A stretch of DNA of 64,000 nt from Flavobacterium nitrogenifigens (lineage in GTDB: Bacteria > Bacteroidota > Bacteroidia > Flavobacteriales > Flavobacteriaceae). Location: assembly GCF_003254565.1 (NCBI RefSeq), contig NZ_QJRI01000173.1, positions 147,555 to 211,554 of the forward strand, written 5' to 3'. Position 1 is the first letter of the stretch. The number at the start of each line of letters is the position of its first letter. Position numbers and translations under genes: made by a program. Of this stretch, positions 1 through 8,086 are shown in pieces. The notes below the pieces were generated by a model that ran no database searches, was not told the origin of the DNA, and saw nothing but the letters and a program-made list of their open reading frames with translations.

Positions 1-65
1 TAGGAAACATCAAAATAGGCATAATCTTTTTCATAATCGGAAATTTTTAGTGGTTTATATATCAA
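1..65 (-). CDS. Possible start of a gene running off the left edge (partial)
   Basis: On the minus strand an open frame enters from a TTG at 65-63 and reads MIYKPLKISDYEKDYAYFDV to the window edge. The residue mix looks like coding sequence, but only about 21 codons are visible and no family can be named. An ATG in another frame at 34-32 (MKKIMPILMF) is the competing reading. Low confidence; the neighbour to the right is the LysR regulator on the same strand. Confidence 0.3.
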   Translation of the reverse strand, partial: MIYKPLKISDYEKDYAYFDVS

Positions 66-102
66 AATTAGTCTTTTATGCTATAAGAACAAATGATCGA
101 AA

Positions 103-1008
103 TCATAATCTATTTCCAAAAAACAGTTTTAACTCCTTCTCAATAATATCAAAAAACGACTTTACATTATTATTTTTTGGCGCCAATAAATACACAAACT
201 CTTCTGGAACATGAAAGCTATTCCAAACTAACTGCAGTTTATTTTCTTTAATGTAATGTCTTGCGTTGCAATTCCAAGTTGCGGCTATTCCTTCATTTTT
301 AGCCAAAAGTCTCAACATTTCAGATTCTGAAGGTATAATGTAATTAGGAACCATCGATGGCCTTTTTTTATTAAAAGCATGCAACCAGAATAATTTTATG
401 TGTGGAATGCGTGCATCGTGACTATACCATTTTTGTGCATTCAGCCATTGTTCAATTTCAGTAAAATTATCTGATTTTAATTTCTGACGAAACTCTGTTA
501 TATCTAAACTTATTGGAGCAACTAAAATCAGTTTGATTTTTCCAACAATTTCATAAGTCGTATCAAAAGTGTCAAATCTTTTGGTTGTAATGGCAAAGTC
601 AAGTTTTTTAGCATCAACTAAGGCAAAAAGTTCGTCGTTTTCTGCAAAAGTAAAATCAATTAAATCAAACTTTGAAATTAAAAGATTGCCAACACAGTCA
701 AAAAGATGTTTCGAGATTCCAACAGAAATTAATCGATTAGCATCTTCTGCTTTAGCTCTGAAACTGGTTTCGACACTTTCGAGCCTGTCAAGAGCGTCTA
801 TAATCAAATTATTCAGTAACTTAGCGTATTCGGTTGGTTCAACGCCTTTTGATTTCCGGTTAAATAATTTATTTCCGACGTGCGCCTCAAGCATTGAAAT
901 CTGCTGACTAACCGCAGGCTGACTCATAAATAATTCCTTCGCAGCCACTGAAAAATTACCGTTTTTGTAAACTGCCTTAAAAGTTCTGTACCATTCTAGA
1001 TTTACCAT
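103..1008 (-). CDS. LysR-family transcriptional regulator
   Basis: A 301-residue protein of normal LysR length. The N-terminal winged helix-turn-helix lies at about residues 1-60 (YRTFKAVYKNGNFSVAAKEL, then MSQPAVSQQISMLE), followed by a linker helix and a two-lobed LysR substrate-binding domain from about residue 90 to the end. It should be a cytoplasmic DNA-binding regulator with an unknown small-molecule effector. It is divergent from the DJ-1/PfpI gene with an 85-bp gap, the usual layout for a LysR protein acting on the neighbouring promoter, so the DJ-1 gene is the first target to suspect (inference). The ATG at 1008 leaves a complete HTH and no better start is visible. Confidence 0.9.
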   Translation of the reverse strand: MVNLEWYRTFKAVYKNGNFSVAAKELFMSQPAVSQQISMLEAHVGNKLFNRKSKGVEPTEYAKLLNNLIIDALDRLESVETSFRAKAEDANRLISVGISKHLFDCVGNLLISKFDLIDFTFAENDELFALVDAKKLDFAITTKRFDTFDTTYEIVGKIKLILVAPISLDITEFRQKLKSDNFTEIEQWLNAQKWYSHDARIPHIKLFWLHAFNKKRPSMVPNYIIPSESEMLRLLAKNEGIAATWNCNARHYIKENKLQLVWNSFHVPEEFVYLLAPKNNNVKSFFDIIEKELKLFFGNRL

Positions 1009-1069
1009 GACATAAATTTATTTATAACAAACATAGTTTATTTTATTTTTACTGATATCACATTCGACG

Positions 1070-1077
1070 TAAATTTG
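1070..1077 (+). promoter_or_regulatory. -7 element (TAAATTTG) of the DJ-1/PfpI gene
   Basis: TAAATTTG matches the Bacteroidota -7 consensus TAnnTTTG and ends 16 bases before the ATG at 1094. No clear TTG -33 box is seen at the usual distance, so the promoter may need an activator such as the divergent LysR protein (inference). Confidence 0.35.
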
Positions 1078-1093
1078 TTCAAAATTTAATATT

Positions 1094-1855
1094 ATGAAGA
1101 AAATAGCACTATTCGCAATAACTGCATTTACAGCTGTAAGCATTTCAGCTGAGGCTCAAAAATCAAACAAGAAGAGTATGAAAAAGGTATTATTTGTTGT
1201 TACCAGCAATGACAAACTGGGCAATACAGGAGAAAAAACAGGATTCTGGTCAGAAGAATTTGCTGCACCATATTATGAATTATTAGATCAAGGAGTAGAA
1301 ATTACAATTGCGTCTCCGCTTGGAGGCCAACCACCAATTGATCCAAAAAGTGCCGATCCAGCTTCGGCAACTGAAGACACAAAACGTTTTGACGCTGATA
1401 AGGTTTTACAGGAAAAACTAAAAAACACTTTAAAACTTTCGACAGTAAACCAAAAAGATTACGATGCTGTATTTTATCCAGGAGGCCACGGTCCGCTTTG
1501 GGATTTAGTCCAAGATAGAAATTCTATTGCTTTAATCGAATCTTTTTACACCCACAATAAACCGGTAGCGTTTGTTTGTCACGCTCCTGCCGTTTTAAAA
1601 AATGTAAAAGTAAACGGCGAATATTTAGTAAAAGGTAAAAAAATAACCGGATTTACAAATGACGAAGAAGAAGCGGTTGGTTTAACTAAAGTAGTTCCGT
1701 TTTTATTGGAAGATGCTTTAGCTTCAAACGGCGGAATTTTTTCTAAAGGACCAAACTGGCAACCTTACGCTGTTGAAGACGGGCTTTTGATTACAGGTCA
1801 AAATCCAGCATCGTCTAAATTAGTAGCCGATAAATTATTAAAGAAATTGAATTAA
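1094..1855 (+). CDS. Secreted DJ-1/PfpI family protein (type 1 glutamine amidotransferase-like)
   Basis: A 253-residue protein. Residues 1-21 are a Sec signal peptide ending in SAEAQ, so it should be periplasmic. The DJ-1/PfpI fold follows: Glu in FWSEEFAAPY (about 54), the YPGGHGPLWDL loop (His132) and the nucleophile elbow VAFVCHAPAV with Cys162-His163. This arrangement is that of the Hsp31/YhbO-like subgroup, which is linked to glyoxalase III, protein deglycase or chaperone activity; which of these applies cannot be read here. It sits between a divergent LysR gene and a YqhD-like aldehyde reductase, consistent with aldehyde or electrophile stress (inference). The signal peptide is the unusual point, since most DJ-1 proteins are cytoplasmic. 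Confidence 0.88.
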   Translation: MKKIALFAITAFTAVSISAEAQKSNKKSMKKVLFVVTSNDKLGNTGEKTGFWSEEFAAPYYELLDQGVEITIASPLGGQPPIDPKSADPASATEDTKRFDADKVLQEKLKNTLKLSTVNQKDYDAVFYPGGHGPLWDLVQDRNSIALIESFYTHNKPVAFVCHAPAVLKNVKVNGEYLVKGKKITGFTNDEEEAVGLTKVVPFLLEDALASNGGIFSKGPNWQPYAVEDGLLITGQNPASSKLVADKLLKKLN

Positions 1856-1879
1856 AAAAGGACTAAGGGACTGAGATGC

Positions 1880-2020
1880 TAAGGTTCTAAGATTTCTTTT
1901 AGTTGCTTAAAAACTCAATCTCTTATTTCATTACTATTAAAAATTAAACAAACAACAATGTGCTAGGCTACAGATAAGTACAAATAAAAAAACTTAGCAG
2001 CTTAGCAGCTTAGAACCTTA
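1880..2020. repeat. Intergenic word repeat with an inverted pair
   Basis: The gap between the DJ-1 and YqhD-like genes carries TAAGGTTCTAAG (1880-1891) and its exact reverse complement CTTAGAACCTTA (2009-2020), plus tandem copies of AGCAGCTT. The right arm lies directly before the ATG at 2027. The same vocabulary (CTTAGAACCTTAGCATCT) recurs before thiL near 47.87 kb. Confidence 0.6.
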
Positions 2021-2026
2021 AAAAAA

Positions 2027-3184
2027 ATGCTAAACTTTGAATTATACAATCCGACGAATTTAGTTTTCGGAAAAGGACAAATTGAAAAACTTTCGACTTT
2101 AGTGCCAAAAGATGCTAAAATTCTTTTGGCTTATGGTGGTGGAAGTATTTTCAAAAATGGAATTTACGATCAAGTAATTGCTAACTTAAAAGGTTTTGAA
2201 ATTGTGGAATTTGGCGGAATCGAACCAAATCCGAGATTTGAAACTTTAATGAAAGCTGTTGATGTGATCAAAGCAGAAAAAATCGATTTTATTTTGGCCG
2301 TTGGTGGCGGATCTGTAATTGATGGCGTGAAATTTATTTCGGGCGCAGTTCATTTTGAAGGCAATCCGATTGACATTCTTCAAAAAAGAATTTTGATTAA
2401 AGAAAATGCAATGCCGTTTGGAACTGTTTTAACACTACCAGCAACAGGAAGCGAAATGAATTCTGGATACGTGGTAACAATCGAATCAACTCAAGAAAAG
2501 TTATCTTCTGGCGGAAGTGCTTTGTTTCCGAAATTCTCTATTTGCGACCCTACTGTAATTTCTTCTTTACCAAAAAGACAAATAGAAAATGGTGTTGTAG
2601 ATGCTTACACACACGTTATGGAGCAATATTTAACGTATCCAACCGATGCTTTTCTTCAAGATAGAATTGCTGAAGGAATTTTACAAACGTTAATTGAAGT
2701 TGGCCCTGGCGTTGTACAAAACCCAACCGATTATACTTTGGCTTCCAATTTTATGTGGAGCTGTACAATGGCTTTAAACGGATTGATTCAGAAAGGAGTT
2801 CCAAGCGATTGGGCAACGCACATGATTGGCCACGAATTGACAGCGCTTTACGAAATTGATCATGCTAGAACTTTGGCGATAATTGGGCCAAGTTTGTACC
2901 ATGTAATGTTTGAAACTAAAAAAGCGAAATTAGCACAATACGGAAGAAGAATCTTCAATTTAACAGGTTCTGACGAAGAAGTAGCAAAAGAAGCCATCAA
3001 CAAAACGGTTGAATTTTTCCATACAATGGGAATGGACACTAAACTTTCTCAATACACCGAAGACTATTCTAACACAGCAGATTTTATCGTAAATCGTTTT
3101 GAAGAAAGAGGCTGGAAAGGTTTAGGAGAAAATCAATTGGTAACTTTAGACAAAGTAAGATCTATTGTTGAGCTTAGTTATTAA
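2027..3184 (+). CDS. Iron-containing alcohol dehydrogenase, YqhD/BdhA-like
   Basis: A 385-residue protein of the group III metal-dependent alcohol dehydrogenase family. It starts MLNFELYNPTNLVFG, typical of the YqhD/butanol-dehydrogenase branch. The dinucleotide-binding part has LAYGGGSIF and LAVGGGSVIDGVK (about residue 95). Metal ligands are expected from VVDAYTHVMEQY, ATHMIGHEL and IDHARTLAI. The family reduces aldehydes with NADPH, and E. coli YqhD detoxifies short aldehydes and methylglyoxal. It follows the DJ-1 gene in the same direction after 171 bp, so the two could share a role but probably not a transcript. A strong hairpin follows the gene. Confidence 0.92.
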   Translation: MLNFELYNPTNLVFGKGQIEKLSTLVPKDAKILLAYGGGSIFKNGIYDQVIANLKGFEIVEFGGIEPNPRFETLMKAVDVIKAEKIDFILAVGGGSVIDGVKFISGAVHFEGNPIDILQKRILIKENAMPFGTVLTLPATGSEMNSGYVVTIESTQEKLSSGGSALFPKFSICDPTVISSLPKRQIENGVVDAYTHVMEQYLTYPTDAFLQDRIAEGILQTLIEVGPGVVQNPTDYTLASNFMWSCTMALNGLIQKGVPSDWATHMIGHELTALYEIDHARTLAIIGPSLYHVMFETKKAKLAQYGRRIFNLTGSDEEVAKEAINKTVEFFHTMGMDTKLSQYTEDYSNTADFIVNRFEERGWKGLGENQLVTLDKVRSIVELSY

Positions 3185-3262
3185 GTAATCAGTAATCAGG
3201 TTTTTGGTGGTCAATCAAAACAAATAGTGAGCACTAAAAAACTGAACACTGCCAACTAATAA

Positions 3263-3300
3263 AAAAGGCGTTCTTAACAAGTTTAGGAACGCCTTTTCAA
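3263..3300 (+). terminator. Rho-independent terminator after the YqhD-like gene
   Basis: Arms AAAAGGCGTTC (3263-3273) and GAACGCCTTTT (3286-3296) are perfect complements around a 12-nt loop, with A-rich and T-rich flanks. It lies 79 bases past the stop codon and can work in both directions. Confidence 0.85.
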
Positions 3301-3482
3301 AATACTAAAACAAAACTAACTAACTCAATTTTTTTTAAATTCATTAAAATTCTAATTTATAAACTATTATAACGGAAGGTGATTATTTTTTATTGTATCG
3401 CATTTAAAAAAAATATTTTACGCTTAAACTTCTTGAAAGTCATTGCAATTAAAGAGGTTTGCCAAATTTCTTAAAGCAGATT

Positions 3483-3514
3483 TTGCTTTATTAGCACATT
3501 ATTAAGTACTTTTG
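3483..3514 (+). promoter_or_regulatory. Putative gpsA promoter
   Basis: TTG (3483-3485), a 21-base spacer and TACTTTTG (3507-3514) match the Bacteroidota TTG/TAnnTTTG consensus. The ATG of gpsA lies 18 bases further on. The -7 box overlaps the TTG at 3512, which argues against that TTG as the gene start. Confidence 0.5.
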
Positions 3515-3532
3515 TTTCAAATTAATAAAATA

Positions 3533-4528
3533 ATGAGCGAAAAGTTAAAATTTGCAGTAATTGGAGGAGGAAGTTGGGCAACGGCAATTGCCAAAATGTT
3601 ATGTGTGAATCTTTCGGAAATTGCGTGGTATATGCGTAATGAGTCTGCAATTGAACATCTTCAGAAATACAAACACAATCCCAACTATTTAAGTTCTGTT
3701 GAATTTGATACCAACAAGCTTAAATTGACAAGCAACATAAACGAAGCGATTGAATATGCAGATTACATCATTTTTGCTATTCCTTCAGCTTTCTTAGATG
3801 CCGAATTAAAAAACATGACGGTTTCTCTAGCCGATAAAATCATTTTTTCTGCTATTAAAGGAATTGTTCCAGAAACGAGTTTAATTGTGGGCGAACATTT
3901 CCATATTCAATACGACATTCCATATTACAACATTGGAGTTATTACAGGACCTTGTCACGCAGAGGAAGTTGCCTTAGAAAGACTTTCTTACCTAACAATT
4001 GCCTGTGGTGATCCAGAAAAAGCTTGTACTGTAGCAAAAACTCTTTCAGGAAATTATATCAAAGCCAAAATTTCAGACGACATTATCGGAACTGAATATG
4101 CCGCAATGCTAAAAAACATTTATTCTATCGCAGCCGGAATTGCACATGGTCTAGGTTATGGAGACAACTTCCAATCGGTTTTAATGAGTAATGCTATTCG
4201 CGAAATGAAAAAGTTCATTAGAAAAGTGCATAAAATGAAACGTAACATTAACGATTCGGCTTATTTGGGAGATTTACTGGTTACAGGATATTCCGTTTTC
4301 TCTAGAAATAGAATGTTCGGAAATATGATCGGAAAAGGATATACTGTAAAAAGCGCGATGATGGAAATGAGCATGGTTGCCGAAGGGTATTACGCTACAA
4401 AAAGTGCTTATAAACTAAATCAAGGTTATGGTGCTAAAACTCCAATTATAGATGCCGTTTATGCTGTACTTTACGAAGGAAAAGACGCTAAAACAGTTTT
4501 CAAGAAATTGACTGAGTCTTTGGATTAA
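3533..4528 (+). CDS. gpsA: NAD(P)H-dependent glycerol-3-phosphate dehydrogenase
   Basis: A 331-residue cytoplasmic enzyme that reduces dihydroxyacetone phosphate to sn-glycerol 3-phosphate for phospholipid synthesis. The N-terminal Rossmann motif is FAVIGGGSWATAIAKML; the family features ITGPCHAEEVA and GTEYAAMLKNIYSIAAGIAHGLG (catalytic lysine in the KN context) are intact. I start at ATG 3533 (MSEKLKF) rather than the in-frame TTG at 3512, because the TTG lies inside the likely -7 box. The stop codon overlaps the left arm of a perfect 31-bp inverted repeat. A single-gene unit is likely. Confidence 0.95.
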   Translation: MSEKLKFAVIGGGSWATAIAKMLCVNLSEIAWYMRNESAIEHLQKYKHNPNYLSSVEFDTNKLKLTSNINEAIEYADYIIFAIPSAFLDAELKNMTVSLADKIIFSAIKGIVPETSLIVGEHFHIQYDIPYYNIGVITGPCHAEEVALERLSYLTIACGDPEKACTVAKTLSGNYIKAKISDDIIGTEYAAMLKNIYSIAAGIAHGLGYGDNFQSVLMSNAIREMKKFIRKVHKMKRNINDSAYLGDLLVTGYSVFSRNRMFGNMIGKGYTVKSAMMEMSMVAEGYYATKSAYKLNQGYGAKTPIIDAVYAVLYEGKDAKTVFKKLTESLD

Positions 4529-4676
4529 GTATTCAGTGGTCAGTTTTTTAGTGATCAGTTAAAGCAAAATAAAAAAGTCCGAAAAAAATATTTTTCGGAC
4601 TTTTTTATTTTATGCTTAATTTCAATTTTAAACTGAATACTGAGCCTGATCACTAAAAAACTGACCACTGAATACT
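4528..4676. repeat. Perfect 31-bp inverted repeat around a terminator
   Basis: Positions 4528-4558 and 4646-4676 are exact reverse complements over 31 bases (arm begins AGTATTCAGTGGTCAG). The arms touch the stop codons of the two convergent genes, so the whole intergenic space is one large palindrome with the terminator hairpin nested at its centre. The AGTGGTCAG/AGTGATCAG words also occur at 3185-3260 and 6806-6910. Confidence 0.85.
4570..4610. terminator. Bidirectional terminator between gpsA and a convergent gene
   Basis: AAAAAAGTCCGAAAAA pairs with TTTTTCGGACTTTTTT (about 4571-4608), with A-run and T-run on either side. It sits at the centre of the 31-bp inverted repeat and can stop transcription from both convergent genes. 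Confidence 0.85.
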
Positions 4677-5082
4677 ATTTCACCATAATCCCTTCAACAA
4701 ACAAAATCGGCACTTCTTCCGTATTGTTTTCGTCAAGCGAATTGGCTTTAAAAATAAACTTCTTATCGTATAAAGTATTTCCGATGAAGAAAGTTACCAT
4801 AAATTCATTATTAAGCGCTAAAAGGCTTTTTTCTACCAATTCTATCTTCACAACAGAAACAGAAGGAACCTCAACAAACGCATGACGCAGAATGGAAGTT
4901 TTTTTCATTTCTCCATCAATAGTTCCAAAAGCTTTTGAAACTACCATTACGCTATCTAAGTTAAAATCACTATCATTAACCAAGTAAGCGTACCATACTT
5001 TTTCCATAAAATCGTCGCTCCATTCCTGCACTGCTGCAAGAAATACATTTTCAACTTCTGGAATTATTATATCTTTTTTCAT
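4675..5082 (-). CDS. Conserved hypothetical protein
   Basis: A 135-residue soluble protein with no signal peptide or membrane segment, and no family I recognise. The sequence alternates short beta-like and charged stretches (VWYAYLVNDSDFNLDSVMVV, EFMVTFFIGNTLYDKKFIF), suggesting a small beta-rich domain. I use the ATG at 5082 (MKKDIIIPEVENVF). The longer in-frame reading from 5130 would run through an 18-bp inverted repeat and is unlikely. It follows pheS on the same strand, but the hairpin between them may separate the transcripts. Confidence 0.7.
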   Translation of the reverse strand: MKKDIIIPEVENVFLAAVQEWSDDFMEKVWYAYLVNDSDFNLDSVMVVSKAFGTIDGEMKKTSILRHAFVEVPSVSVVKIELVEKSLLALNNEFMVTFFIGNTLYDKKFIFKANSLDENNTEEVPILFVEGIMVK

Positions 5083-5105
5083 ATGAGTCAAAAATTTTAA
5101 AGTCG

Positions 5106-5155
5106 AAAGTCGAAAGTCAAAAGCCATCACTCTGAGACTTTTGACTTTCGACTTT
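5106..5155 (-). terminator. Hairpin between pheS and the downstream gene
   Basis: AAAGTCGAAAGTCAAAAG (5106-5123) and its exact reverse complement (5138-5155) form an 18-bp stem with a 14-nt loop, starting 18 bases past the pheS stop. It may end the pheS transcript. The AAAGTCGAAAGTC word is itself a short repeat, so it could instead be a repetitive element with terminator activity. Confidence 0.6.
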
Positions 5156-5173
5156 ACAACTTTATGACTTAAA

Positions 5174-6193
5174 TTAAATATTTGCTTTAAACTGCTCTAA
5201 GAAACGAACATCATTTTCGTAGAACATACGAATATCTCCAATTTGGTATAAAAGCATTGCAATACGCTCTACTCCCATTCCGAAAGCAAAACCGTTGTAT
5301 TCATCTGGATTGATATCACAGTTTTTCAAAACGTTTGGATCAACCATTCCGCAACCTCCAATTTCCAACCAGCCTGTTCCTTTTGTGATACGGTAATCAG
5401 TTTCTGTTTTTAGTCCCCAATAAATATCAATTTCAGCACTTGGCTCTGTAAATGGGAAATATGACGGACGAAGACGAATCTTAGATTTTCCGAACATTTC
5501 TTTTGTGAAATAAAGCAATGTTTGTTTCAAATCAGCAAAAGACACATCTTTGTCAATGTATAATCCTTCCACTTGATGGAAAATACAGTGCGAACGAGAT
5601 GAAATAGCTTCATTACGGAAAACGCGTCCTGGAGAAATCGTACGAATTGGCGGTTTATGATTTTCCATATAACGCACCTGAACAGATGATGTATGCGTAC
5701 GCAACAACACATCAGGATTGGTCTGAATGAAAAACGTATCTTGCATATCACGTGCTGGGTGATATTCTGGTAAGTTTAATGCTGTAAAGTTATGCCAGTC
5801 ATCTTCAATTTCTGGTCCTTCAGAAACGTTGAATCCGATATTGGCAAAAATATCTATAATCTGATTTTTAACGATAGAAATTGGGTGGCGCGAACCAATA
5901 ATTACTGGTTCTGCAGCACGCGTTAAATCTCCAAAAATGCCTTTAGACTCTTCTTTGCTTTCCAGCTCTTCCTGAATAACTCTAACTTTTTCTTCAGCAA
6001 CCGATTTTAAAGTATTGATTACTTGTCCGAAATCCTTTTTCTGGTCATTCGGAATATTTTTAAATTCAGTAAAAAGTTCTTTCAGCAAACCTTTACTTCC
6101 TAAATATTTAATACGGAATTGTTCTAACGATTCTTTATTTTTCTCATTAAAGGCTTTAGCTTCCTCTATGTGCTGTTTTATCTTATCTATCAT
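5174..6193 (-). CDS. pheS: Phenylalanyl-tRNA synthetase alpha subunit
   Basis: A 339-residue subunit of the heterotetrameric class II synthetase that charges tRNA-Phe. The N-terminal coiled coil (about 1-90, IKQHIEEAKAFNEKNKESLE) binds tRNA. The catalytic core carries motif 2 (ISPGRVFRNEAISSRSHCIF, about residue 200) and motif 3 (FAFGMGVERIAMLLY, about residue 308). WLEIGGCGMVDPNVL is the signature aminoacyl-adenylate region. Length is normal. The beta subunit gene is not adjacent, a common split in Flavobacteriia. An AGGAAA ribosome-binding-like stretch precedes the ATG. Confidence 0.97.
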   Translation of the reverse strand: MIDKIKQHIEEAKAFNEKNKESLEQFRIKYLGSKGLLKELFTEFKNIPNDQKKDFGQVINTLKSVAEEKVRVIQEELESKEESKGIFGDLTRAAEPVIIGSRHPISIVKNQIIDIFANIGFNVSEGPEIEDDWHNFTALNLPEYHPARDMQDTFFIQTNPDVLLRTHTSSVQVRYMENHKPPIRTISPGRVFRNEAISSRSHCIFHQVEGLYIDKDVSFADLKQTLLYFTKEMFGKSKIRLRPSYFPFTEPSAEIDIYWGLKTETDYRITKGTGWLEIGGCGMVDPNVLKNCDINPDEYNGFAFGMGVERIAMLLYQIGDIRMFYENDVRFLEQFKANI

Positions 6194-6215
6194 TTTCCTT
6201 CGATAATTGAGAGTA

Positions 6216-6223
6216 CAAATTTA
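6216..6223 (-). promoter_or_regulatory. Putative -7 element of pheS
   Basis: On the minus strand this reads TAAATTTG, the TAnnTTTG consensus, and lies 22 bases upstream of the pheS ATG. No -33 TTG is obvious at the normal spacing. Confidence 0.35.
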
Positions 6224-6277
6224 GTGTTTTTAGTTGAAACTGTGCGGTCACAGTCGCAGTTTTCGGTTTTCCTTAAA

Positions 6278-6805
6278 TTATTTTATCAGATTTAACTTTT
6301 CTTCAATTTGTTTAATCTTTACATGCCAATAATCTAATCCTTCTTGATTGGTTACGATTTCCTTTTTGTATTTAGGAGAAATACTGCTTAATTTATGCCA
6401 GTTCTTATTTAAATCTCGTTCTCTTTCTTGTTTATTTGTGGGTTCAATTCTGGTGCGCCAAAAATCCATATTTTTAAAATAGGTCTTTTTTATGCCTTCA
6501 AAATACTCTACTAGTTTTTCTTTTGAATTCGGGATATACCCTGGTCCACTGCAACCGCAAGAGTGAAATGTAAGACCAACAGAAAATAAACTTTTAATAT
6601 GTTCCCACATTTTGACATCGTCTTTTTTAGGCGATTCAAAATCCAGTCCCATATTAGCCATAAACTCCCCGCATTGCGGACATTTGGCTTCAAAAACCGA
6701 TGCTTTTCCTTTTTTTATATCAACCATCAATCTTCTTTTAAAGGTCTTTCGACAATTAAAACAAGCATAATGAGGTTTATAAGGTGTCATGGCGTATCTG
6801 CACAT
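6278..6805 (-). CDS. Hypothetical protein with an N-terminal zinc ribbon
   Basis: A 175-residue cytoplasmic protein. Two CxxC pairs, CFNC and CPQC, lie about 24 residues apart in the first 45 residues and form a probable zinc ribbon. A further cysteine group HSCGCSGPGY is at about residues 82-91. The rest is basic and helical and ends in a short coiled coil (IKQIEEKLNLIK). I do not know its function; nucleic-acid or protein binding is possible. The start at 6805 and the in-frame ATG at 6790 (MTPYKPHYACF) are equally acceptable. An AGTGGTCAG-word repeat region separates it from the gene upstream. Confidence 0.75.
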   Translation of the reverse strand: MCRYAMTPYKPHYACFNCRKTFKRRLMVDIKKGKASVFEAKCPQCGEFMANMGLDFESPKKDDVKMWEHIKSLFSVGLTFHSCGCSGPGYIPNSKEKLVEYFEGIKKTYFKNMDFWRTRIEPTNKQERERDLNKNWHKLSSISPKYKKEIVTNQEGLDYWHVKIKQIEEKLNLIK

Positions 6806-6910
6806 TTTTTTAGTGGTCAGTGGTCAGGTTTTTAGTGATCAGTTTCGATTTGCTTAGTTACAATTTACATCACTGAACACTTGCTAACTGAATACTGAAC
6901 ACTAAAAAAA
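6806..6910. repeat. AGTGGTCAG / ACTGAACACT intergenic repeat
   Basis: The gap between two minus-strand hypotheticals is built from words such as AGTGGTCAGTGGTCAG, AGTGATCAG, CACTGAACACT and ACTGAATACTGAACACT. They partly pair as an inverted repeat and match the vocabulary of the 31-bp arms after gpsA. It looks like a degenerate family of intergenic repeats rather than a gene. Confidence 0.55.
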
Positions 6911-6913
6911 AAT

Positions 6914-7270
6914 CTACTCAATAAGTTTTCTTTCCAAAAAATAACTCACAATAGCTTCTTTCATTAAAACCGATTGTTCGCCTGCTTTTAACGGCGGCAA
7001 ATTTTCTTTTACTTTGTAATGAGGCCAGCCTTCATCGTCGAAATATTCGAATTCGTAAAAACCATATGGCTCCAGCAATCGACAGATCGCAATGTGCATT
7101 AAATTCAGTTTTTCGTCTTTCTTGTATTCGCGGTGCACTTTTCCGTATTCCTGAACTCCGATTAAGTAAATTATAGCATCCAAATCTAAATCTTCGCCTT
7201 GCGAAAACTGATTGGAAAGTATATCAACGAGCTTTTCCCATCGCTCTTTTAATTGTGTATCTCTAGACAT
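6914..7270 (-). CDS. Conserved hypothetical protein
   Basis: A 118-residue soluble acidic protein. It has a helical N-terminal half (RWEKLVDILSNQF, DLDAIIYLIGVQEYG) and a C-terminal part with aromatic residues (EFEYFDDEGWPHYKV). It lacks a signal peptide, membrane span or known catalytic motif. I do not recognise a named family, although similar short proteins are common next to housekeeping genes in Flavobacteriia. It is separated from the zinc-ribbon gene by about 100 bp of repeat DNA. Confidence 0.75.
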   Translation of the reverse strand: MSRDTQLKERWEKLVDILSNQFSQGEDLDLDAIIYLIGVQEYGKVHREYKKDEKLNLMHIAICRLLEPYGFYEFEYFDDEGWPHYKVKENLPPLKAGEQSVLMKEAIVSYFLERKLIE

Positions 7271-7461
7271 TTAATTTATGATTTTTGATTGTAGATTTTA
7301 GATTGCTGATTAAAAATCAATTCTGAGGGGGCAGAATCGCAATCTATATTCTAAATTTTGATTTGCAAAGATACAGAGTTCAAACCCAATGTGCCTAAAA
7401 AAAATAAACACATAAAATTACAGCTGTTGTAAAACCTACGAACCTTTGTCTCTCTGCACCT

Positions 7462-7489
7462 TTGAACCTTAAAAAAAGATATATCTTTG
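7462..7489 (+). promoter_or_regulatory. Promoter of the CvpA-like gene (TTG-N17-TATCTTTG)
   Basis: TTG (7462-7464), exactly 17 bases, then TATCTTTG (7482-7489). This is an ideal match to the Bacteroidota sigma-A consensus, 26 bases before the ATG at 7516. The TTG is part of a repeated CACCTTTGAACCTT word. Confidence 0.65.
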
Positions 7490-7515
7490 CGCCTTTATTA
7501 AACACCCGTAAAAAA

Positions 7516-8061
7516 ATGAGTTTTTTTGATATTATTGTAGCCGCGCTTTTAGGATACAGTTTGTATAAAGGCATTAAAAATGGTCTTTTTGTAGAAGTTG
7601 CCTCTTTTATTTCCTTGTTGTTAGGAATTTATCTTGCCATTAAATTTTCATCTTTAATGACTGGAATGATTTCAAAACATGTTTCTTGGAATCCGACCAA
7701 TATTCAAATTACGGCTTTTATCCTGACTTTTATTTTAGTTGTAATTGGCGTTTATTTCTTGGCAAAAATTTTAACTGGAATTGCCGATTTTGCCATGCTT
7801 GGCTGGATGAATAAATTGGGCGGAGGTTTTTTCAGGGTTTTAAAGACCATCTTAATCCTGAGTATTTTTATTGCTTTGTTTGAGAAAATTAATTTCAATA
7901 ATACATTCGCAAAAAAAGAAACTTTAGACAGTTATATTTTTTATAATCCAGTGAAAAAAGTGGCTGCTTTTGTTTATCCTTCTATTGAAGAATGGTACGA
8001 AACTTTTAAAAAGGAGCATTCTGAGAAACCAGAAGAAGAAAAAGAACAGACAGAAAAATAA
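7516..8061 (+). CDS. CvpA family inner-membrane protein
   Basis: A 181-residue membrane protein with four hydrophobic segments: FFDIIVAALLGYSLYKGI (about 3-20), VASFISLLLGIYLAI, IQITAFILTFILVVIGVYFLA and VLKTILILSIFIALF. A charged tail follows (EKPEEEKEQTEK). The pattern and the GYSLYKGIKNGLF start are those of CvpA/colicin V production proteins, whose exact role is unknown but linked to envelope function. I start at ATG 7516 (MSFFDII); the longer reading from 7462 begins inside the promoter's -33 box. REP-like palindromes follow. Confidence 0.85.
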   Translation: MSFFDIIVAALLGYSLYKGIKNGLFVEVASFISLLLGIYLAIKFSSLMTGMISKHVSWNPTNIQITAFILTFILVVIGVYFLAKILTGIADFAMLGWMNKLGGGFFRVLKTILILSIFIALFEKINFNNTFAKKETLDSYIFYNPVKKVAAFVYPSIEEWYETFKKEHSEKPEEEKEQTEK

Positions 8062-8086
8062 TAGTTTGGTCGTTCAAAATTGAATT

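Noticed and set aside
569..907. 112-codon ORF opposite the LysR gene
   Set aside because: Lies wholly inside the LysR coding region on the other strand, with Ser/Leu-rich low-complexity translation typical of antisense shadows.
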